Origin: Pseudomonas botevensis
GTDB taxonomy: Bacteria > Pseudomonadota > Gammaproteobacteria > Pseudomonadales > Pseudomonadaceae
Length of the DNA: 64,000 bases
Assembly (NCBI RefSeq): GCF_019145475.1
Contig: NZ_JAHTKI010000018.1
Coordinates: 1-64,000, forward strand
Reading direction: 5' to 3'
Positions within the stretch are counted from its first letter, which is position 1. Each line of letters begins with the position of its first letter. A model generated the notes under the pieces. The model was not told the origin of the DNA, did no database searches, and saw nothing but the letters and a program-made list of their open reading frames with translations. A program made the position numbers and the translations under genes. Below are positions 16,925 to 25,581 of the stretch, one piece after another.

Positions 16925-18199
16925 TTGAAAATCATCCGCGTAACCGTCACTCCGATTGCCTTTCGTGATCCGCCGTTGCTCAACGCCAGCGGCATTCATG
17001 AGCCCTTCGCCCTGCGTTCGATCATCGAGATCGAAAGCGACAACGGCTACATCGGCCTCGGCGAAAGCTATGGCGACGCCCCGGCGCTGGCGATCCAGCA
17101 GCAATTGCAGTCACAACTGATCGGGCTCGATCCATTCAACCTCAACCAGTTGCGTCGCATCGTCCAGGCGACGGTGGCGGCGAACAAACCGGCCAGCGTG
17201 ACGGGCGCGGAACTGGCGCCTGGCTCCCATGCGAGCAAAGCGGTGAGCAACGCCTATTCTGCGTTCGAAGTGGCGTTTCTCGATTTGCAGGCGCATTACC
17301 TGAACGTGCCGCTGGTGGATCTGCTCGGCGGTGCACTGCGCGATGAGGTGCCGTTCAGCGCCTATCTGTTTTTCAAGTACGCGCAACACATCGATTCGCC
17401 CTACAAACCGGACAACTGGGGCGAGGCGCTGAGCGAGCAGCAGATCGTTGCCCAGGCCGCGCGGATGATCGAGGCCTATGGCTTCAAGAGCATCAAGCTC
17501 AAGGCCGGCACCTTGCCGCCAGAGCATGAAGTGGCGTGCATCAAGGCCCTGAAAAAGGCTTTCCCCGGCTATCCGTTGCGGATCGATCCGAACGGCAACT
17601 GGTCGCTGGAAACGTCCATTCGCATGGCCGAATTGCTCGGTGACGATTTGCAGTATTACGAGGACCCGACCCCTGGGCTGGACGGTATGGCCGAGTTGCA
17701 CAGACGCACGGGGCTGCCACTGGCGACCAACATGGTGGTCACCGACTTCGACGAATTCCGCCGCAGCGTGGCGCAGAACAGCGTGCAGATCGTCCTCGCC
17801 GACCACCATTACTGGGGCGGCCTGCGCGATACCCAGATCCTGGCGAAGATGTGCGACACCTTTGGTCTGGGCGTATCGATGCATTCCAACTCGCACCTGG
17901 GCATCAGTCTGATGGCGATGGCCCATGTGGCGGCGGCGGTGCCGAATCTGGATTACGCCTGTGACACCCATTACCCGTGGCAGGAGCCGGACGAGGAAGT
18001 GATCAAGGGCGGTAAGCTGCCGATTGTCGATGGCTGCGTGAAAATCACCCGTGCGCCGGGACTGGGCCTGGAACTGGATCACGACCAACTGGGCAAGCTG
18101 CATGACCAGTACCTGACGTGCGGGATTCGTCAGCGCGACGATGTGCGCCAGATGCAGCGATACAAGGCGGACTGGAAGGCGCTCAAGCCGCGATTCTGA
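16925..18199 (+). CDS. gudD: Glucarate-dehydratase-like enzyme (enolase superfamily)
   Basis: A 424-residue enzyme starting at TTG, with AGGAG eight bases before it. Catalytic elements of glucarate dehydratase are in place: K191-x-K193 (KLKAG), D221-P-N223 (DPNGNW), E246 in YYEDP, N269 in ATNM, D293 in LADHHYWGG, and H320 in MHSNSHLGIS. The reaction would be dehydration of D-glucarate (or L-idarate) to 5-keto-4-deoxyglucarate. The loop after YYEDP (TPGLDGMAEL) is shorter than I remember for E. coli GudD, so a related aldarate is possible. Only the family is firm. It pairs with the MFS gene upstream; no KDG-aldolase or dehydratase gene is visible in the window. Confidence 0.8.
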   Translation: MKIIRVTVTPIAFRDPPLLNASGIHEPFALRSIIEIESDNGYIGLGESYGDAPALAIQQQLQSQLIGLDPFNLNQLRRIVQATVAANKPASVTGAELAPGSHASKAVSNAYSAFEVAFLDLQAHYLNVPLVDLLGGALRDEVPFSAYLFFKYAQHIDSPYKPDNWGEALSEQQIVAQAARMIEAYGFKSIKLKAGTLPPEHEVACIKALKKAFPGYPLRIDPNGNWSLETSIRMAELLGDDLQYYEDPTPGLDGMAELHRRTGLPLATNMVVTDFDEFRRSVAQNSVQIVLADHHYWGGLRDTQILAKMCDTFGLGVSMHSNSHLGISLMAMAHVAAAVPNLDYACDTHYPWQEPDEEVIKGGKLPIVDGCVKITRAPGLGLELDHDQLGKLHDQYLTCGIRQRDDVRQMQRYKADWKALKPRF

Positions 18200-18214
18200 G
18201 GTGTCTGGCCGGAG

Positions 18215-18240
18215 GTCTTCGCGGGCTTGCCCACGAAGGC
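18215..18240. repeat. REP-type element
   Basis: CTTCGCGGGCTTGCCCACGA plus AGGC lies in the gap between convergent genes. It may also act as a transcript-end hairpin. Confidence 0.6.
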
Positions 18241-18263
18241 GCCGGTCCTGGCAATACAAAGGC

Positions 18264-19148
18264 TCAGAGTGTCTGCACCAGCCAATCCCGAAACGCCTTC
18301 AGCGACGGCAGCGATTCATTGCGTGCCGGGTACACCAGGTAATAGCTGCGACGACTGCTGATCGGCTCGCCCAGTTGCAACAGCTCGCCGTTGTTCAGCT
18401 CGTCCTCGACCAGAATCCGTGGCACCAGGCCGATGCCGATGTTGGCGCGCACCGCCTGAATCAGGTGCGAGGTCATTTCGAAACTCGGGCCGATACGCAT
18501 GCTGCGATGGGGCAGGGCGTGATGGCTGAACCATTCAGCCCAGGCCTGGGCGTTGCTGCTGACGTTGAGCAGCAGTTGCCCGGCGATATGCTCGCCGGCG
18601 CTGCGCCGCTCGGTTTCGGACAGCTGAGCGCTGGCGATCACCACCAGTTCTTCGGTGTGCAGGCGATGCGCGGTCAGCCCCGGCCAGTCGCCACCGCCGA
18701 CGCAGATTGCCGCGTCGATTTCGCTGGTGTCGAAATCGATGGCCTCGATTCGCGAGTGCAGGTGAACGGTCATGCCGGGATGCGCGGTGTAGAAATCCTT
18801 GAGCCGCGGCAGCAACCATTTCGAGCCGAAGGTCGGCAGTGTCGCCAGGCGCAGGCTATGGATGCCCGAGCCGAAGGCCATGGCCTGCAGGGTCGCGCTG
18901 CGAATCTGCCCGAGCGCTTCGGCAAGTTCGCGCTGATACATGCGCCCGACGTCAGTCAGGATCACCCGCCGGCCTTCGCGGCTGAACAGGCGCATGCCGA
19001 GCAGCTTTTCCAGAATCTGCACCTGGCGGCTGACCGCACTCTGGGTCAACGACAGTTCGTGGGCGGCACGGGTGTAGCTTTCATGGCGTGCGGCGGCTTC
19101 AAACGCCAGCAGCAACGACATCGAGGGAGTGAGGGTTCGCGGATTCAT
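18264..19148 (-). CDS. LysR-family transcriptional regulator divergent from ydiJ
   Basis: A 294-residue LysR protein with HTH (YTRAAHELSLTQSAVSRQVQ) near residues 24-43 and an effector domain with the AAICVGGGDWPG segment of the GcvA subgroup. It diverges from the large FAD/Fe-S dehydrogenase gene across about 160 bp, making that gene its most likely target. No clear T-N11-A palindrome was picked out in the gap. Confidence 0.88.
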   Translation of the reverse strand: MNPRTLTPSMSLLLAFEAAARHESYTRAAHELSLTQSAVSRQVQILEKLLGMRLFSREGRRVILTDVGRMYQRELAEALGQIRSATLQAMAFGSGIHSLRLATLPTFGSKWLLPRLKDFYTAHPGMTVHLHSRIEAIDFDTSEIDAAICVGGGDWPGLTAHRLHTEELVVIASAQLSETERRSAGEHIAGQLLLNVSSNAQAWAEWFSHHALPHRSMRIGPSFEMTSHLIQAVRANIGIGLVPRILVEDELNNGELLQLGEPISSRRSYYLVYPARNESLPSLKAFRDWLVQTL

Positions 19149-19307
19149 TCGTTTTAGTCATTAAAGTCGGGTCGAATTTACGTTTGTCGCAGAGTCTTTC
19201 TGCAATGAACATAGGTATCCAATGGCCAAGGAGCCTGACGCAATCATTCGTTGCGTACAAGAGTTCCGGCCACATCAGCCCGATTTTGACCTGAGACGCC
19301 TTTGCCG

Positions 19308-22300
19308 ATGATCGCCCAGCTCTCTCCCGCTACGCCCCTGACTTCCGATTACAGCCAGTTTTTGCAGGCGCTCAAGAGCGGCGGTTTCAAAGGTGAAATC
19401 AGCGCCGACTACGCCAGCCGTGTGGTGCTGGCGACGGACAACTCGATCTATCAGCGCCTGCCCCGGGCGGCGGTGTTCCCGATGGACGCCGAGGACGTGG
19501 CGCTGCTGGCGCGGCTGATCGCCGAACCGGCCTATCGCCAGGTGGTGATCACGCCTCGGGGCGGCGGCACCGGCACCAACGGCCAGTCGCTGACCGACGG
19601 CATCGTCGTCGACCTGTCGCGGCACATGAACCGCATTCTGGAAATCAACGTCGAGCAACGCTGGGTGCGGGTGCAGGCCGGGGTGGTCAAGGATCAGCTC
19701 AACGCCGCGCTGAAAGCCGCCGGGCTGTTTTTCGCCCCGGAACTGTCGACATCCAACCGTGCCACCGTCGGCGGCATGATCAACACCGATGCGAGCGGCC
19801 AGGGCAGTTGCACCTACGGCAAGACCCGCGACCATGTGCTCGAACTGCAGATGATTCTGCGTGGCGGCGAGAAGCTGCACGGACGGGCGCTGGAAGAGAC
19901 CGAGCTGGAGCAGGCATGTGCGCGCGAGGATCGGGTTGGTGAGGTGTACCGCTGCGCGCGGCAGATCATCGATGAGCAGGGCGAACTGATTGAGCAGCGC
20001 TTTCCCGACCTCAACCGTTGCCTCACCGGCTATGACCTGGCACACCTGCGCGAGGCTGACCGGCGCTTCAACCTCAACAGCGTGCTGTGCGGCGCCGAAG
20101 GTTCGCTGGGGTTTGTGGTCGAGGCCAAATTGAATGTGTTGCCGATCCCCCGGCACACCATGCTGGTGAACATCCGCTACGCCGGGTTCATGGATGCCTT
20201 GCGCGATGCCCGGGCGTTGATGGCGCTCAAACCGCTGTCGATCGAAACCGTCGATTCCAAAGTGCTGCTGCTGGCGATGCAGGACATCGTCTGGCACGGC
20301 GTTGCCGAGTATTTCCCGGCAAGCGCCGAGCGCCCGACGCTGGGCATCAATCTGGTGGAGTTCTGCGGCGACGATCCCGATGACCTGCAACGCAGGGTCG
20401 AGGCTTTCCTCGAACACTTGAACAGCGACCGCACCGTCGAGCGACTGGGGCATACGCTGGCGGTCGGTCAGGCGGCGGTGAACAAGGTCTACGGCATGCG
20501 CAAGCGCGCGGTGGGATTGCTCGGCAACGTCGCCGGGGAAGCGCGGCCGCAGCCGTTCGTCGAAGACACCGCCGTGCCGCCACAGCATCTGGCCGAGTAC
20601 ATCGCGGAACTGCGTGAGCTGCTCGACAGCCATGGCTTGCAGTACGGCATGTTCGGTCACGTCGATGCCGGCGTGCTGCACGTTCGGCCGATTCTCGACA
20701 TGAAGGACCCGCAGCAGGCGGCGCTGGTGCGGCCGGTGTCCGATGGCGTGGCGGCGCTGACCCAGCGCTACGGCGGGCTGTTGTGGGGCGAGCACGGCAA
20801 GGGCCTGCGTTCGGAATACGCCCCGGCGTTTTTCGGTGAGCTGTATCCGGCGTTGCAGGCCTTGAAGGCGGCGTTCGATCCGTTCAACCAGTTCAACCCC
20901 GGCAAGATCGCCACCCCGGCGACGGTCAACGCAACGCTGTCGAAAATTGACGAAGTCACCCTGCGTGGCGAACTCGACCGGCAGATCGACGAAAAGGTCT
21001 GGCAGGACTACGGCGCGGCCATGCACTGCAATGGCAATGGCGCCTGCTACAACTTCGATCCGGACGACGCCATGTGCCCGTCGTGGAAAGCCACCCGCCA
21101 GCGCGCGCAATCGCCCAAGGGCCGTGCGTCGTTGATCCGTGAATGGCTGCGTTTGCAGGGGCTGGCGGGCGTCGATGTGTTGTCCGATGCCAGCCGCCGG
21201 CCGCCGTTTTTCACCACGCTGCTGCAGCGCTGGCGCAACAGTCGGGGGCAGGGCGCGGACTTCTCCCATGAGGTGTACGACGCCATGGCCGGGTGCCTGG
21301 CGTGCAAGTCCTGCGCGGGGCAATGCCCGGTGAAGGTCAACGTGCCGGATTTCCGCTCGCGTTTTCTGGAGCTGTACCACACCCGTTATCTGCGTCCGCT
21401 GCGCGATTACCTGATTGCCTCGCTGGAATACAGCATTCCGTACATGGCGCGGGTGCCGCTGCTGTACAACGGCCTGATGGGCAACGCGCTCAGCCGCCGT
21501 GTGCTGGAGCGACTCGGCGGGATGGTCGATGTGCCGTTGCTCAGCCGGTTCGATTTTCACCGGTCGCTGGGTAAGTGGCAGGTGCAGGCGGCGACGGTGG
21601 ACGTGCTGTCCGCACTGACCCCGGCGCAACGCGAACGCAGCGTGGTGCTGGTGCAGGATGCGTTTACCCGCTACTTCGAAGCGCCGCTGCTGGCGGATCT
21701 GATCGAGCTGATCACGCGCCTCGGCTATCAGGTTTATCTGGCGCCGTTCAGCGCCAACGGCAAGCCGCTGCATGTCCAGGGCTTTCTCTCGGCGTTCAAT
21801 CGCGCCGCGTTGCGCAACGCCCGGCAGTTGGGTGAACTAGCGCGGATCGGTGTGCCGCTGGTGGGACTGGACCCGGCCATGACCCTGGTCTATCGCCAGG
21901 AGTACCTCAAGGTGCCGGGAATGGAGGAATGCCCCGAGGTGGCGTTGGTGCAGGAGTGGTTGCTCAAGGCAATGCCGGAAAACACCGCAGTGCGCCGTGA
22001 CGAACGCTTCCGTCTGTTGGCCCATTGCACCGAGAAAACCAACGCGCCGGCCGCGACCCAGCAATGGGAGCAGGTGTTCGAACGGGCCGGGCTGAAACTG
22101 GCGACCCAGGCCACCGGTTGCTGCGGCATGTCCGGCACTTACGGCCACGAAGCGCGCAACCGGGCGACCTCTGCGGTGATCTTCGAACAGTCCTGGGCCA
22201 GGCAGGTCGAGGCACCGAAAGAGCAGGGCGAAGCGCTGGCTACCGGTTATTCGTGCCGCAGTCAGGTCAAGCGTGAAGCCAACCAGCAATTGCGCCATCC

Positions 22301-22337
22301 ATTGCAAGTGCTGCTGGCGCAACTGCGCTCTGCTTGA
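19308..22337 (+). CDS. ydiJ: YdiJ-type FAD/[4Fe-4S] D-2-hydroxyglutarate dehydrogenase
   Basis: About 1009 residues from ATG, matching E. coli YdiJ (about 1018); a TTG two codons earlier has better ribosome-site spacing and cannot be excluded. An FAD-binding type-4 domain covers roughly residues 40-260 (RGGGTGTNGQSL; STSNRATVGGMINTDASGQG), followed by the FAD-linked oxidase C-terminal domain. A ferredoxin-like region has two cysteine clusters (NGACYNFDPDDAMCP; GCLACKSCAGQCP). C-terminal heterodisulfide-reductase-like CCG motifs follow (GCCGMSGTYGHE). Family members oxidise D-2-hydroxyglutarate to 2-oxoglutarate, relieving inhibition of serine biosynthesis by-products. The divergent LysR is the probable regulator. 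Confidence 0.9.
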   Translation: MIAQLSPATPLTSDYSQFLQALKSGGFKGEISADYASRVVLATDNSIYQRLPRAAVFPMDAEDVALLARLIAEPAYRQVVITPRGGGTGTNGQSLTDGIVVDLSRHMNRILEINVEQRWVRVQAGVVKDQLNAALKAAGLFFAPELSTSNRATVGGMINTDASGQGSCTYGKTRDHVLELQMILRGGEKLHGRALEETELEQACAREDRVGEVYRCARQIIDEQGELIEQRFPDLNRCLTGYDLAHLREADRRFNLNSVLCGAEGSLGFVVEAKLNVLPIPRHTMLVNIRYAGFMDALRDARALMALKPLSIETVDSKVLLLAMQDIVWHGVAEYFPASAERPTLGINLVEFCGDDPDDLQRRVEAFLEHLNSDRTVERLGHTLAVGQAAVNKVYGMRKRAVGLLGNVAGEARPQPFVEDTAVPPQHLAEYIAELRELLDSHGLQYGMFGHVDAGVLHVRPILDMKDPQQAALVRPVSDGVAALTQRYGGLLWGEHGKGLRSEYAPAFFGELYPALQALKAAFDPFNQFNPGKIATPATVNATLSKIDEVTLRGELDRQIDEKVWQDYGAAMHCNGNGACYNFDPDDAMCPSWKATRQRAQSPKGRASLIREWLRLQGLAGVDVLSDASRRPPFFTTLLQRWRNSRGQGADFSHEVYDAMAGCLACKSCAGQCPVKVNVPDFRSRFLELYHTRYLRPLRDYLIASLEYSIPYMARVPLLYNGLMGNALSRRVLERLGGMVDVPLLSRFDFHRSLGKWQVQAATVDVLSALTPAQRERSVVLVQDAFTRYFEAPLLADLIELITRLGYQVYLAPFSANGKPLHVQGFLSAFNRAALRNARQLGELARIGVPLVGLDPAMTLVYRQEYLKVPGMEECPEVALVQEWLLKAMPENTAVRRDERFRLLAHCTEKTNAPAATQQWEQVFERAGLKLATQATGCCGMSGTYGHEARNRATSAVIFEQSWARQVEAPKEQGEALATGYSCRSQVKREANQQLRHPLQVLLAQLRSA

Positions 22338-22338
22338 G

Positions 22339-22352
22339 AATTGCTAGCAATT
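22339..22352. other. Perfect 14-bp palindrome after ydiJ
   Basis: AATTGCTAGCAATT is fully self-complementary and starts just after the ydiJ stop codon. It is too short for a terminator stem with loop; protein binding is possible. No function assigned. Confidence 0.4.
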
Positions 22353-22366
22353 GGATCGGCTTTTCA

Positions 22367-22381
22367 TGTTATAAGGTAACG
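22367..22381. promoter_or_regulatory. Zur-like palindrome upstream of the DUF1624 gene
   Basis: TGTTATAAGGTAACG matches the enterobacterial/pseudomonad Zur box TGTTATAATATAACA at 12 of 15 positions by eye, with intact GTTA and TAAC half-sites. It lies 56 bp before the DUF1624 start, a suitable operator distance. Confidence 0.45.
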
Positions 22382-22387
22382 AAAATC

Positions 22388-22407
22388 GGGCCGCATTCGT
22401 GCGGCCC
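22388..22407. terminator. GC-rich hairpin between ydiJ and the DUF1624 gene
   Basis: GGGCCGC and GCGGCCC around ATTCGT form a strong stem. The trailing CTGTCGTTCC is only weakly T-rich, so termination is uncertain. It could equally be a 5' leader hairpin of the next gene. Confidence 0.4.
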
Positions 22408-22437
22408 TGTCGTTCCTGACTCGCTTGCGAAATTGCC

Positions 22438-23607
22438 ATGACCCTCGCTGTTTCCCCTACCGTTCCCCCGGCGACCGGCCGGCTGCTGTCGATCGATGCC
22501 CTCAGGGGCCTGGTCATCCTGTTCATGCTGCTCGACCACGTGCGCGAAACCTTCCTGCTGCATCGTCAGGTGTCTGATCCCATGGACATCGCCAGCACCG
22601 AACCGGCGCTGTTTTTCAGCCGGACCCTGGCGCACTTGTGCGCGCCGGTGTTCGTGCTGCTGACCGGTTTGTCGGCCTGGCTGTTCGGTGAGAAGTACGC
22701 CGGCAAAACAGACGTCAGCGCATTCCTGTTCAAGCGTGGATTGTTTCTGGTGCTGCTCGAATTCACCTTGGTGAACTTCGCCTGGACCTTCCAGTTGCCA
22801 CCGAGCGTGATCTACCTGCAAGTGATCTGGGCCATCGGCCTGAGCATGATCGCCTTGTCGCTGCTGGTCTGGCTGCCGCGCGGATGGTTGCTGGCGTTGA
22901 GCCTGACGATCATCGCCGGGCACAACCTGCTCGACGCCGTGCATTTCTCGCCAGATTCGGCGCTGCACCTGCCTTGGGCGATTCTGCATGATCGCGGCTG
23001 GATCGAGGTCAGCGAACAACTGCGTCTACGCACCTCGTATCCGCTGCTGCCCTGGATCGGCGTGATCGGTCTCGGTTACGCGCTGGGGCCGTGGTTTGCC
23101 CGTGCGGCCGATGCCGCTGTACGTCAGCGACGCCTGCTGTTGTGTGGCATCGCCGGGCTTGGCGGGTTCGTGGCGCTGCGTTTGCTCAATGGGTATGGCG
23201 AGAAGCCGTGGGCGGTGGGCGAAAGCGCTCTGCAGACCCTGATGAGTTTTTTCAACATCACCAAATACCCGCCGTCGTTGCTGTTCATCGCCCTGACCGT
23301 GAGTGTCGGCCTGCTGCTGTTGCTGGTGTTCGAGCGTGCGCAGGATCGTCGCTGGATCCGCTGGCTGACGGTGTTCGGCTCGGCGCCGATGTTTTTCTAT
23401 CTGCTGCACCTGTATGCGCTCAAGGTCTTGTATCTGCTTGGCGTGGCCTTGTTCGGGCTCAATCAGGGCAGCTACTTCGGCTTCTCGTCGGTGGCGGCGG
23501 TTTGGCTGGCGGCGGTCGTGCTGGCGGTCGTGCTGTTTCCGGCGGTGCGCTGGTTTTCGGCGTTGAAGGCGCGGCGTCGTGACCTTGCCTGGTTGAAGTA
23601 TCTGTAA
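22438..23607 (+). CDS. DUF1624 (heparan-alpha-glucosaminide acetyltransferase-like) integral membrane protein
   Basis: A 389-residue polytopic protein of about ten helices. The N-terminal SIDALRGLVILFMLLDHVRE is the hallmark of the DUF1624/acyltransferase-3-like group, with conserved Asp, Arg and His. A second signature is the YPLLPWIGVIGLGYALG region. Homologues are thought to move acetyl groups across membranes, but bacterial substrates are unknown. A Zur-like palindrome in its promoter hints at zinc-dependent control. It ends six bases from a convergent LysR gene. Confidence 0.8.
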   Translation: MTLAVSPTVPPATGRLLSIDALRGLVILFMLLDHVRETFLLHRQVSDPMDIASTEPALFFSRTLAHLCAPVFVLLTGLSAWLFGEKYAGKTDVSAFLFKRGLFLVLLEFTLVNFAWTFQLPPSVIYLQVIWAIGLSMIALSLLVWLPRGWLLALSLTIIAGHNLLDAVHFSPDSALHLPWAILHDRGWIEVSEQLRLRTSYPLLPWIGVIGLGYALGPWFARAADAAVRQRRLLLCGIAGLGGFVALRLLNGYGEKPWAVGESALQTLMSFFNITKYPPSLLFIALTVSVGLLLLLVFERAQDRRWIRWLTVFGSAPMFFYLLHLYALKVLYLLGVALFGLNQGSYFGFSSVAAVWLAAVVLAVVLFPAVRWFSALKARRRDLAWLKYL

Positions 23608-23613
23608 GCGCGG

Positions 23614-24510
23614 TTATCCGTTTCGGCGTTCCCGGGCGAAGTCGATGAAGGCCTTGAGCGGTGCCGGGACATGGCGCCGACTCGGGTAATACAGATGCAG
23701 GCCGGGGTAGTACGGGCACCAGTGGGCCAGCACCTGCACCAGGCGTCCGGTGTTCAGGTGTTCCTTGACCATGTCCTCGAACACGTAGGCCAATCCGAGG
23801 CCTTGCAGCGCCGGGCCGACCATCAGGCTGACGTCGCCCAGGGTCAGCGGACCGTTCACTTCGATGTCCTGTTCGATGCCGCCACGTTCGAATTCCCAGC
23901 GGTACAGCGAACCGCTGGGGAAACGATGGCGGATGCACGGAATGCCATGCAGGTCCTCAGGCTTGTGCGGCGTTGCATGCCGCTCGAAAAACGCCGGTGA
24001 ACCCACCACCACCGAGCGCAAGGGCGGGCCGATCGGCAGCGACACCATGTCGGCTTCCAGCCGATCACCGAAGCGCACCCCGGCATCGAAACCTGTGGCG
24101 ACGATGTCCAGCAGGGCGTCGCTTTCGACCACTTCCAGGCGGATATCGGTAAATACCTGCAAGAACTCGCTGGCAATCGGCAGCAACACCAGTTCGCAAG
24201 CCTGACGCCCGCAGGTGATGCGCAGATTGCCCGAGGGCTTGTCGCGAAAATGGTTGAGGTCTTCCAGAGCGTCATCGATATCGCGGAACGCCGGTTTCAA
24301 TCGCGCGTACAGACGCTCGCCGGCCTCGGTCAGGGCCACGCTGCGGGTGGTGCGGTTGAACAGGCGCACGCCAAGGCGATTTTCCAGAGCGCGCAACGAA
24401 TGGCTGAGGGCCGAGGGCGTCAGGCCCAGTTCAACCGCCGCACGGCTGAAGTTCAGATGCTGGGCGATGCACAGGAAGATCGACAGGTCAGCGGCCGAAG
24501 GGTTCTTCAT
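23614..24510 (-). CDS. LysR-family regulator of the SDR/DHA2 pair
   Basis: A 298-residue LysR protein with HTH FSRAAVELGLTPSALSHSLR (residues about 20-39); the ALSHSLRALE variant is typical of the YafC/DmlR-like subgroup. The effector domain contains GFDAGVRFGDRLEADM. It is divergent from the short-chain dehydrogenase gene and likely controls it and the following efflux pump, as such trios often do. Confidence 0.88.
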   Translation of the reverse strand: MKNPSAADLSIFLCIAQHLNFSRAAVELGLTPSALSHSLRALENRLGVRLFNRTTRSVALTEAGERLYARLKPAFRDIDDALEDLNHFRDKPSGNLRITCGRQACELVLLPIASEFLQVFTDIRLEVVESDALLDIVATGFDAGVRFGDRLEADMVSLPIGPPLRSVVVGSPAFFERHATPHKPEDLHGIPCIRHRFPSGSLYRWEFERGGIEQDIEVNGPLTLGDVSLMVGPALQGLGLAYVFEDMVKEHLNTGRLVQVLAHWCPYYPGLHLYYPSRRHVPAPLKAFIDFARERRNG

Positions 24511-24654
24511 TCGAATGTCTCATTTGTGAGCAGGTTTCACAAAGCCATGTAATTTTGTTGGGATTATCACATCAGTAACACGGCTTTACAGTCGCTTCAA
24601 CTGATCGAGAAGGCCCGGCAACCACGCCAAGGGTCGCAGACAGGAGGAGTTGAA

Positions 24655-25485
24655 ATGCGTACTTGGCTGATTACCGGAGCTTCCCGTGGTTTTGGCACCC
24701 TCATCGCAGAACACGCCCTGCGTGCTGGCGACGCTGTCATCGCCACTGCTCGCAAACCTGAAGACATTACCGCCCGCCTGGGCAATCACCCGAACCTGTT
24801 GGCGGTGCGCCTGGACGTGACCCGCGAAGACCAGGCGCATCAAGCGGTGGCGGAGGGCATCAAGCGTTTCGGCCGCATCGATGTGCTGATCAACAATGCC
24901 GGTTTTGGCGTGCTGGGCGCGGTGGAGGAAACCAGTGCCAGCGAAACCGAGCGCTTGTTCGCCACCAACGTGTTCGGGGTCCTCAACGTGACCCGCGCGG
25001 TGCTGCCGCACATGCGTGCCCAGCGCAGTGGTCGGGTGATCAATATTTCGTCGATTGGCGGCTATCAGGCCTACATGGGGTGGGGCGTCTACGGTTCGAC
25101 CAAGTTTGCGGTGGAAGGCATCACTGAAGCGCTGCATCAGGAACTGGCACCGTTGGGCATTCATGCCACGGTGGTCGAACCGGGCTTCTTCCGCACCGAC
25201 TTCCTCGACGAACAATCGCTGATCAAGACGGCCCTGGTGTTGCCGGACTACGACGAAACGGTCGGCAAAATGCGTCAGTTCGCCGAGGCCGCCAACCATG
25301 CGCAACCCGGTGATCCGGTGAAGTTCGCCGAAGCCATGCTGGCGCTGGTCAACGCGTCGAATCCGCCGCAGCGCCTGGCGCTGGGCAGCGACACCATCGC
25401 GCGGATCGAAGCGAAGAACCGGCTGGTGGCGCAGGAGTTGGCCGAGTGGCAGGCGTTGGCGCTGTCTACCGATTTCAAGGAGTAA
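24655..25485 (+). CDS. Short-chain dehydrogenase/reductase
   Basis: The 276-residue classical SDR starts after AGGAGG. The cofactor motif is TGASRGFG near the N-terminus, NNAGFG around residue 80, the catalytic serine in NISSIGG, and YGSTK with the catalytic Tyr and Lys. An NADP preference is suggested by the Arg after TGAS. The C-terminal extension is of the oxidoreductase type found near LysR regulators and efflux pumps. It precedes the DHA2 pump by 96 bp. Substrate unknown. Confidence 0.9.
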   Translation: MRTWLITGASRGFGTLIAEHALRAGDAVIATARKPEDITARLGNHPNLLAVRLDVTREDQAHQAVAEGIKRFGRIDVLINNAGFGVLGAVEETSASETERLFATNVFGVLNVTRAVLPHMRAQRSGRVINISSIGGYQAYMGWGVYGSTKFAVEGITEALHQELAPLGIHATVVEPGFFRTDFLDEQSLIKTALVLPDYDETVGKMRQFAEAANHAQPGDPVKFAEAMLALVNASNPPQRLALGSDTIARIEAKNRLVAQELAEWQALALSTDFKE

Positions 25486-25581
25486 TACTTGACTCCGCAG
25501 GCGTTGCCACAGGCTGAGTGCTTTGCGCGATCAACCGATCGCAGCCTGCCTGACATTATTTTTTCTTCATCGGACGAATTC

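Noticed and set aside
19275..21773. Long open frame antisense to ydiJ
   Set aside because: High-GC third positions leave the opposite strand open; composition is His/Gln/Arg-rich with no family motifs, and it fully overlaps a well-supported enzyme.
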